From assembly GCA_015501605.1 (NCBI GenBank), contig JADNRZ010000032.1, forward strand, positions 372,001 to 436,000: DNA of 64,000 nt, written 5' to 3'. Position 1 is the first letter of the stretch; each line of letters begins with the position of its first letter. The position numbers and the translations under genes are program-made. The DNA is from Panaeolus papilionaceus. Taxonomy: Eukaryota > Basidiomycota > Agaricomycetes > Agaricales. Under the pieces are notes generated by a model. That model was not told where the DNA came from, made no database searches, and was given only the letters and a program-made list of their open reading frames with translations. This document shows, piece by piece, positions 56,185 through 64,000 of the stretch.

Positions 56185-57143
56185 CCTGAAGTTCATGAGA
56201 GTTGGGGAGAGGGTGGAGGGAATGAGACGAAGTATCTATGGGTCTTTTATTACGCCTGTTAAAAGGATTCCCGGAGGTTCAGAATGTTCAAACAAAGACC
56301 CTTGATCTACATGAAAGAGGCTGCTTCCTTTGTGTCGGCTAGGAAAATATGAGTGACCTGCAACTTGGACGTCAGTGATTGTGAAGTTACAACTGATTGA
56401 AAGAAAAAAGAATTAGACAATCTTATTTGCTCTTATACAACGTCCTATGACCCACTTACCGATCCCAGTTTTCGCCCCCATACACCGATCCCGTATTATT
56501 CATAATTGGGGTGACACAGGAGGCAATCCTCTGTCAGGTTTGAAATTTGGGGTGACGGTCAGGTTAGTTGAAGTGTAGCTGTCAGGTTTGCAATTTGAGG
56601 TCATTTGCGCCTCATGGTTGGCAACGCGGCCAGGTTTGAGACTGAAACCAGTGAACACGAACGCACGTGGTATAAACAAACTGAGCCGGTAACCTAAAAG
56701 GTGGGAAGTAGTGAATCCTTGGCTGAAGATCTTCCGTTGTCCGTCACAAAAGGAGCTGCGAGGGCCTTGAACATAAGGGATACGTGATGGGAGACGCTGA
56801 GTGTAGACAGAACCACAAGACTTGTGTCTTAAGCATCCGAGATCTGTTCAAATGGCCTTCCCCTTCGACGTCTGTCCACTGTTTAAAATAAAGATTATAT
56901 CAAGAATTTGCTCGTGGATGTCAACCATCACGCGTTGTTGTGGCCTTCTTAGCACGTGTGAGTCGATATAAGATGTATTTACATGACGAAAACGTTCAGA
57001 GTAATAAAATATTGCAAGTTGTGGTCCAAGATAATAAAATACTACAATTGTACGCTATAGACAGAGGTTTGAGGCCGAATAAGAGGCGGGGACGGTAAAC
57101 ATAAGTGTCGGCGATGGCACAAGAGATAACGACGTAATCAACA
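56185..57143. other. Gap without a supported gene
   Basis: Upstream flank of the protease gene. The phrase TCAGGTTTGxxATTTG(A/G)GGT recurs near 56535 and 56581, a short local repeat. No gene is recognised. Confidence 0.4.
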
Positions 57144-59783
57144 CTAAGTAACCCGCCCTCGCGCACGCAATTGTGAAATCACTGCCTTGTTCATTTCTTT
57201 CTCCTCCTTTGTCTCGAAACACAGGCAGAGCTGGTCCTTATCGAGTGAATCCAGCTCCTCTTGGGTTATGACGTTTGGATTTCCAGATTCGCAAGTCACG
57301 ACTACGCACCGCATAAGAATACGATTTGCGTTTTTGAAGTGCGATACCCGTCGCACAAGCTTCCCAAAATGTCCACTACTGTGGTCAACAACGACCATGA
57401 GTCCGTTATCGGCACGCGCGGGATTAGGACGTCGAATTTCAAGCCAATTGGGTTGTAACCACCCGTTTTTTCCTCCACGCGCACATTGGATTGCCAACGA
57501 ACCATCGTCTTTCTTGCTCAGCCAAACAGCCATCTCAGTCCCTGGGATACCGCCACCGTGAACATTAGCTTTCATTTTTATATTCAATAAACGTGGATCA
57601 AGGAGTGGGTGCGAAGGTGTTGCAGGGATGATGCTAGGCGGCTCAGAAGAGGTTGCAATCTGTAGGGCATTATCGTTGATCCTAGGTGTCTCAAAACCGG
57701 CAGGTGTTCTTGAATTTGGATCCCATGCGGAAGCCAATGTTGGCGATGTGGCTGCTGGTGTTGGTAGTGGTGTCCCCAGGTTCCAGTTATCGCCTGTGTT
57801 TGCATCTGTTGTATGTGCAGATACAGCATTTAAGCTACGATGAAGGATGTGCTTTGGGACGTACAAGCGCCTTCTCTTAGAGTAATCCAATAAATTTACT
57901 TGAGTCCTATGGGAAAATCATGAACATAGCAAAGCGGCCTCAAGGGAAAATAGTGCTTACACCGCCTCCACAACATCATCAACCCCCAAATTTATGTCGT
58001 TAAAGGCATGATGAGGATTGTAGTTTTCGAGCCTTACGAGGAGCTTGAGATTTTCTTCATGCCTGAAGACGGTTTGGATGCGTGCATGACGACCTTTCCA
58101 CGCGCCCTTAGTGACCAGGACACGAGTCCCAACCCAAGGGATGTAGTCCTTTTGCGCTGGAATGACGGGCACTTGCTGGACTGTGCTTGCGACAAAGGGC
58201 ATTGTGGAGTGCCTTATCCGATTAACGTGTACGTCCACTGCCTGTTTACGACATGAAATGGTGAGTAGCTACTCACTGCTTTATGAATTGCTAACAGTTC
58301 ACTTACGATGATTTCAGCTGAGCTATTCCCAACCTGCTCCTCAGGTTTATTCACGACATGAAGGATGTCGTCGCTCTTTTCAACGACCCAGCCTTTCTCA
58401 CCTGATGCCAACTCGACGTAATCAGCCACCTTCACCACTTTACGCACAAAACGCCAGGGCAGTGCGTGCAATCCGCTATGATCATCTGAACTGAATTCAA
58501 CTTGCATAGTATGGATTCTGAGCACTGTGCCCCTGCGTTTGGATACAGAATCCTCGATAATGTCACCTTCTTCGATAATCCATTCCCTTGGTTTTGGAAG
58601 TTGATCGATTGAATGGCAAAGGGAGGGGTGATGACTGTTAATAAAGAAATGGAATGTGGAGGCAGGTATTGAAACTACCCCGGCTCGGAGTGAATGAAAG
58701 GAGTAGCTGCGCCGCAGAAGACCATACTCAAAAAAATTATTACCAAAGTGATAACAATGTGGGGCATCTTCCACAACATCCAGACCCATCGCTCGTGCCA
58801 TATCCCAATCTTGAAATAATTGGGCTTCTGGAGCCGCTGGTATTGTCTTCCGCTTTTTAGACCCCTCATCGTAGTTCGACTTTTGAAGGGACTGAGCCAG
58901 AGGCGGGATACGCGGTACTACAAGCACCTCTACTCCCCATGCATCAATGCGCTTCACAAGGGCAGTATCACCCTTGTACACCTTGCCATTCTTAACCGTT
59001 ACCCACTCACCCTCCTTGATAGAACTGTAACTTGAGAGGGCAGGTTTCATGGTGAGGAGCTTGTTCCAATCTGGTTCGTCGACACCCTGCATGATAGGCC
59101 CACGCGTAGTCCTTCGAATACCAGGCGTTTTTGTGAGGAGTTGAATGACAGGCTGGTCGACGATGGCCTCCATGTAGATATATCCACGGATCGATTCTCG
59201 AAAAAGTACACTGGCAATGCTTTCATTGCGTGTTTTTTGTAGGATAAATGTGAGGGCTTCTTCCTCCATTCCGGCCTGAATGTCAGTGAAACAAATGTGT
59301 GGGTTAGTGACGGTATAAAACCTTGAACTGATGTTTTCCCTTACCCGACATGCAACCCGGTGTAGGGGATACCTCTGCTTTGGAAGACTATCTGAATTGA
59401 CGTCGAAACCTGTGGCGTTGGGCTTGTATCGCTCCAAGTGTGCGAGAAAACTCTCGACTTCTCTGTCTTCATCCAGACTGTTGTCACTCCCCTCGTCCTG
59501 TGCTGTCTGAAGTGCATTCCATGTCTGATATTCCTCCACAGATTGGCTTTCTCCTTGGACTTCATCAAAATCGATAAAATCTATTGTTCAAGAGAAAGGA
59601 ATTGAGTTTTACTTAATGGAAGGTAACTAGGGCGTACCTTGCATTTCTTCTTCATCTTCATCTTCCTCCTCCTCAGCATTTCTATCAACGTCTGCCTCCA
59701 GATCTAGAAAAGGGTTGGTGGCTACCTGTTGTACGCATTAGTTGACGGATCAAGAGATATATTCATGTACTTACGCGAGGCAT
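57144..59783 (-). CDS. Spt5-like protein (NGN and KOW domains)
   Basis: ATG 59783 gives MPR in a 9-base first exon; then an acidic exon (NAEEEEDEDEEEMQ), followed by EVQGESQSVEEYQTW and further exons to TAA at 57144. An intron after RVACR (about 69 bases) is in phase. The NGN-like domain reads GMEEEALTFILQKTRNESI, VLFRESIRGYIYMEAIVDQ, and LLTKTPGI. KOW-type segments follow: IKEGEWVTVKNGKVYKGDTA, IIEEGDIIEDSVSKRRGTV, DYVELASGEKGWVVEKSD, WVGTRVLVTKGAWKGRHA, and a final WLEIRRPNPARADNG region. Spt5 binds RNA polymerase II and promotes elongation, with chromatin roles. This protein is shorter and more divergent than the essential Spt5, and lacks its heptad-like C-terminal repeats, so I take it for one of the lineage-expanded Spt5-like paralogues of Agaricomycetes. 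It contains EEYQTWNAL, faintly like the W-x-G-L motif of genes A, B and D. Confidence 0.75.
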
Positions 59784-60137
59784 GGTAAAGTAACAGTTGT
59801 CGACGGATATGGGTACTTGTCTTCTATGTCGTATGTTTTGGTACCTGTAAGACAGGATTTGTAAGTTATCTTGCTGTTAACCGGACTCTCGGGGATCTCG
59901 TCGCTGGTTACACTGTCTCTGTTGTGTTGTGGTATGCTCCACATCTTCAAGGCAGGGAAACAATTTTTTTTTTATATCACTAGCAAACGGCGAGACAGCG
60001 TGTCTTTACGTGCTTAGTTCTCAGTTCTTATATTTTTTTAATTTGTGTATCTCTTTGTCTATCTAAAGACTTTATTTACATGTAACTACTGAGCTTACCT
60101 TGGGCGAAGATCTAATGTTGATTTGTAGCAGGTGGTC
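59784..60137. promoter_or_regulatory. Upstream region of the Spt5-like gene
   Basis: Non-coding sequence between the Spt5-like gene and the inverted repeat. A poly-T run lies near 59968 (12 T). Presumably contains the promoter of the minus-strand gene. Confidence 0.4.
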
Positions 60138-60303
60138 GTTAGAGCAGAAGAGCGAAACTTTGTTATTTTCCCAGACGTTCATTGATACCCCACACAGATC
60201 ACTGATGGCGTAGTTTGAAAATTGAAGTTACGCCATCAGTGATCTGTGTGGGGTATCAATCAACGTCTGGGAAAATAACAAAGTTTCGCTCTTCTGCTCT
60301 AAC
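60138..60303. repeat. Near-perfect inverted repeat: 75-base arms, 16-base spacer
   Basis: The left arm 60138-60212 begins GTTAGAGCAGAAGAGCGAAA and the right arm 60229-60303 is its reverse complement with a single mismatch near the middle. The spacer is 60213-60228. The pairing continues weakly outside (GGTGGTC against CATCACC). A transcript would fold into a hairpin of about 75 base pairs. The arms are found nowhere else in the window. Confidence 0.9.
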
Positions 60304-60873
60304 CATCACCACTGGAACCATGGTGGATCGTGGTGTTGAAGGACATCAGCGGGTGTGTTAAAAACTTGATGTATAATAGAAATGCACAAACTGAAGTATG
60401 TAGTGTAGATATACACGACAAATTAGTAGTACAATTGAAAATGTCATATTGCTATGGTAGCTGAGGTATGACTACCTCCCCAGGTTCTGACCGTCTTCGC
60501 CGGAATGCTAACGTTGCATCACTCAAATCACACAGTGCAGAGGGCTAGAGAGATCTCCACAGGCGCGCAACCTTCGGTGGTTGGTTTAAATGTAAAACTG
60601 GGCCTACTAAAGCGTGCCATAGCCGTAGATTTACGGCAGCCGCATGGCTTGATGCGTTCGCTTAATCCCCACCTCGTTTCTCCAAAATGAAGACTCACGT
60701 TTTATCAGATAGAGGCTCTGAGGTCAAAAATCCCTTTCATAAAACACGTTGCCCAGTATCCTTTGTTCTGTGGATTTAAAAGCCCAGGTGAGACGGTTCT
60801 TTCTGTCTTTTCTTTCAAGTTTTAACCGTCATCTCTATATTTCTAGTTGTAACCAACATACACCACATTTCAG
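60304..60873. promoter_or_regulatory. Upstream region of the gene at 60874
   Basis: Non-coding between the hairpin and the next start codon. A short open frame at 60505-60690 has no supporting features. Confidence 0.35.
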
Positions 60874-63567
60874 ATGGAGGACGACAATTACAGTTCTACC
60901 CCCGAGTCAACACCGACCCGGCCTAAACGCCAGACTGCCCCCCCCGGAGCCTTCTCCCCAAACCCGCTTGGTGGGTTGGCGACTCCCCCTACAACCCAAG
61001 CAGCAGCCGGAGCTGCTCCTGGACACGCAAGTGCTGCACTTCAAGCCTCCGCCCCGCTTTTACATCATCATCGGGTGCCCATTGGTCCTCAGACTGCGCC
61101 CACTTACTATTCAAGTGCCACGCCTCTTGTAACTGTTCCCCCCCACGACCCACACAATCCCCCAACTACTCCGCAACATAGACATTTTGGACGCGGGGAC
61201 CTCTCACCCATGGATCGCGACATCAGAATGGGAGAAGGTGGTGGCAATCCTCCTCAGGCTTCAGTGTCTAATTCCCTGCCCGATGACACCGACCTTGAGG
61301 ACAGATATCGCCGGGAAACAGAGCGCAGAAGGGAGGAAAGCAAGAGAAAGCGAGCACCTGCCGATGTTGGAGGCCCGCAGGGATCGCCCAAACCACCAAA
61401 AAAACCTTCTGGTTTGGGACCTGGACCGATACAGAGAAAAATCCTGGAACTGGAGAAGAAGCTATCAGCACGGTATGTTATAATCACTTAATCTGCAGTT
61501 GGACTGAAATTAATATCTTGATTTAGAGACGAGGAAGAGGCTAAGCGCTTGGCTCTAATGGAAGAGAATATTAGGCTTCTGACCGAGCTCAACAAACGGC
61601 AAGCGTGAGTCTCAACCTGTTCTTCGTTCGCATCTGCTGCAAATAGTAACTTTTAATTCCAGTGCCGAACTTGCTGTCTCTTCTAAAACCAAAGCCAACC
61701 CATCAAAGAAGCCCAGCACAGCAAAGACCAGCGTAGCTAGTCGGTATGTTTCTTCTCGTCAATGCACTATTTTCAAATCGTTTCTTATATTTCTTGTTGT
61801 GTTAACAGAACAAAAGCCAAATCTAAAGCTGGATCGTCAGCGGCTGGTGGTACCAGTCGCCGAAAAGCTCCTGGGACATCAAGCAATACCTCAGGTGTGC
61901 GAAACGGTACAGGTAGGTAGAGGCTCATCCGTATGTCAGCCGCCAGCCACTGACCAGCCAGGCTCAGGTAGTCACACAACAGGCGCCGCAGCTGCCCCAG
62001 GAGGATCTCAGGCTTCCACCACCAACCCGGGTAGTGGTGGTGGCGGCTCCACGGGAATAGATAATGCAATTGGACAAGGCAACGGAGAAGGTGAAGATGA
62101 AGAACAGGGACACGAGGGTGAACGTAAGAGCAGGTACAAACGCCAATACCAGCTCACCCGTGACGATATTCCAGATGGTGCGGAGGGAATAAAGGTGTGT
62201 ATTTACACTTACACCAGTGTCGTTACTCATTGTTTGTAGTTAGCTTTTATGTTCCACATTCGTGTGATGTGGAACCAGGTTGACCGACGCTCCATCCCAT
62301 ACGACCCATCCATCGAGGCGTTGAAGAGTTTCGATGAGCGATTTATCTCCGAAGAAGACCTCTACCAGCAGCGTTATGCTGAGCCACTCATCCAGGCTCA
62401 GGAGGTGAACATCCAGGACTACAGAGCACTCCAGCGTGACACGAAGAACAGAAACTACACTCGCTTGAAGCTCATCCCGGATACGGCTATCGCTATGATG
62501 AAGATGACGGCTGCGCGCTATGGACTGAAGCTCTGGGCCCCTGATCTACGCCAAGCACCATATGGGCTGTATAATTCTGCTTGCAGAATGTCAGCCATCG
62601 ACAGCTTTAGGCAAGCCAATACTGGCGGCATCTATGCCATGTTCAAGCCCGACACGAGGTTCAATGGAAACCTTGACTTGTTGATCAAGGTGTACGACCA
62701 CACAGTTCACTACCTTCACTACCGGCGTTACCTCAGAGAGCTGGCTTTACCTGGTGCGAATGCCGCGTTAGACGGAGAAAACACTACTATGCAAAATCGT
62801 CGAAGGGTACGTCGTTTAAATTTCCCTTTTGGTGTGTATTAATACTTTCACAGCTTGCAGAATCCCGGGCGCTACATGCGAAGAAAAGTGGTTACCCACG
62901 AAGATATCTACCCCTCTTCAAAACCAAAGCTACCTCTGACGACGAGCGGGATGCTAATGATTTGCGCGAAGGCCTTCAGCGCGTATTCTGGATCAAGAAG
63001 CGCCCTGAACGATCCACCTGGGCCAACGAATTTTATCGCCTATTTGGAGAAGAACATGAACTGTTTCTAGATTTGGCGCCGAATAAACAGCGACTCGACC
63101 GTATCCGTCGTATTCCACCCGATGGAATGCAGGATAACTCTAAATTCAAGCGACTACCTAAGAAGATGCCCCTCGATTACTATGCTCCAGCCTTCTACAA
63201 CAGACTCCCACCTCGCCTTCGTGCTCTGATTGCGGACGAAGATTTAATGGTCTTCTTACCAAACGTCAAGGAGACTTTCCAATGCCCAGACCTTGAGGAG
63301 TTAAACGACGAAGACTTCATGGCCATCCCTGAGATCGCAGCACGGAGGAGCCTCTACAACATCCCCGACCCCGCAGTAATTGCGCAGACTGCAGCCGGAG
63401 GTGATGATGAAGACGACGACGACGATGATGAGGAATATGATGGTGATAATATGGAGGTAGAAGATGAGGATGGGGATACCATGGATGCGTCTGTCGCTCT
63501 TGGAGAGGAGGAAGCGGCGCAAGAGGGGCAGCGTCGTAACCGCCTTGCAAATTCTGCCGTCGCTTAG
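60874..63567 (+). CDS. Unknown multi-domain protein with disordered N terminus and acidic tail
   Basis: Seven exons join without a stop from ATG 60874 (MEDDNYSSTPESTPTRPKRQ) to TAG 63565-63567. The N-terminal 270 residues are Pro/Gly/Ser-rich with a coiled-coil stretch (IQRKILELEKKLSARDEEEAKR in two exons). A Gly-rich linker is followed by a basic stretch (KSRYKRQYQLTRDDIP). From about residue 330 a folded region reads LAFMFHIRVMWNQVD, YAEPLIQAQEVNIQDY, LIPDTAIAMMKMTAARYG, MFKPDTRFNGNLDLLIKVYD. The last exon has VFWIKKRPERSTWANEF, LPPRLRALIADEDLMVFLP and a long Asp/Glu tail. No family recognised. It is transcribed away from the Spt5-like gene across the inverted repeat; I take it to be nuclear from its charge pattern. 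Confidence 0.65.
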
Positions 63568-63694
63568 TTATTCTTTTTGTTCTGATTTTTTTTTGTATTA
63601 TCTATGACACTTAGGTTTCTTACGCGTGATTTTATCATGCTATAACAAATATATTCTCTCTCTCTCTTTTGTTGTATGCTAGCGTTTCTTTATC
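63568..63694. other. 3' flank with T-run and CT microsatellite
   Basis: Contains a poly-T run near 63588 and a CTCTCTCTCTCT run near 63656. No coding sequence. Confidence 0.4.
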
Positions 63695-64000
63695 ATGCCC
63701 CCAAAACGTGCCCCTGCAAAAAACAGGCCTATTTGTTTATGTAAATTTTATGGTTGCGAAAACAGTACTTTTGTCGATGAGATCACGGGAAGAGAACACA
63801 GAGGCCGACAGATGTCCCGTCAGACTTTCTCCAAACATCGGACGAAAGACGAGGAGTGGAACACCCTGCAAAACGCCCCAGTACGTTAACAAGTCCTCTA
63901 AAAAACAAAGGTACTTACGTGTAAAGTAGACCCCGCCAGGCTCAGGACCGCACTCAGGTCTACAAAATGTATCTGGTGTTATGGCTACCAGTGTCCCTGC
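63695..64000 (+). CDS. Start of a protein with an N-terminal cysteine knuckle, cut by the window edge
   Basis: ATG 63695 starts MPPKRAPAKNRPICLCKFYG. The pattern CLCKFYGC, then VDEITGREHRGRQMS, TFSKHRTKDE is the kind of N-terminal Cys/His knuckle seen at the start of CACTA/Plavaka-like and other transposon proteins in Agaricomycetes. After PAKN...NAP a 51-base intron (GTACGT to GTAG) at about 63883-63933 joins in phase to TPPGSGPHSGLQNV and the frame is open to the edge. Assignment to a transposon is probable from the N terminus only. Confidence 0.45.

Overview
The window looks like a piece of nuclear genome from a mushroom-forming basidiomycete (Agaricomycetes). Almost every convincing gene is split by many short introns (about 45-80 bases, GT-AG, a few GC-AG). 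The recognisable content fits this group: a KDZ DNA transposon, F-box-like/leucine-rich genes, Ulp1-type proteases, an Spt5-like paralogue, a nucleoplasmin-FKBP and two SUN-domain proteins. I see no tRNA, rRNA or CRISPR. Gene models below were built by hand from reading frame plus splice sites; starts are the least certain part.

Layout. 0-11 kb: the tail of a gene entering from the left, a PHD-finger-like gene with a duplicated exon, a coiled-coil gene with a C-terminal membrane segment (- strand), a degenerate nucleoplasmin/FKBP gene, a short SUN-domain gene (- strand) and a 650-codon gene of an unnamed family. 11-25 kb: a repetitive low-complexity stretch, then three more genes of unnamed modular families (13.4-15.1 -, 20.8-22.7 +, 23.4-24.5 -), a second SUN-domain gene and a proline-rich unknown gene. 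25-37 kb: mostly decayed sequence, including a clear relic of an importin/karyopherin gene and LTR-like scraps, with one unknown gene and two F-box-like genes. 37-42 kb: four small unknown genes.

42.5-56.2 kb is the best resolved part. A Ulp1-type cysteine protease gene on the - strand is cut in two by an 11.67 kb KDZ transposon. The insertion is flanked by an 8-base target duplication (CAAAGAAC), has about 28-base imperfect terminal inverted repeats and palindrome-rich subterminal zones, and carries an apparently intact transposase plus an accessory gene. Reading across one copy of the duplication keeps the protease frame open, so the insertion looks young.

56.2-64 kb: an Spt5-like gene (NGN/KOW type, - strand), a near-perfect 75-base inverted repeat, a divergent unknown gene with an acidic tail, and the start of a cysteine-knuckle protein of the kind often found in transposon genes, running off the right edge.

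The candidate novel system is a set of five genes (8.4, 13.4, 20.8, 23.4 kb and the interrupted protease at 42.5/54.8 kb) that share exchangeable parts: a first exon ending in a Tyr-Trp codon pair before a phase-0 intron, repeated F-x-x-W-x-G-L motifs, and two different unnamed C-terminal domains. Two of the five contain in-frame TGA codons. Their function is unknown.
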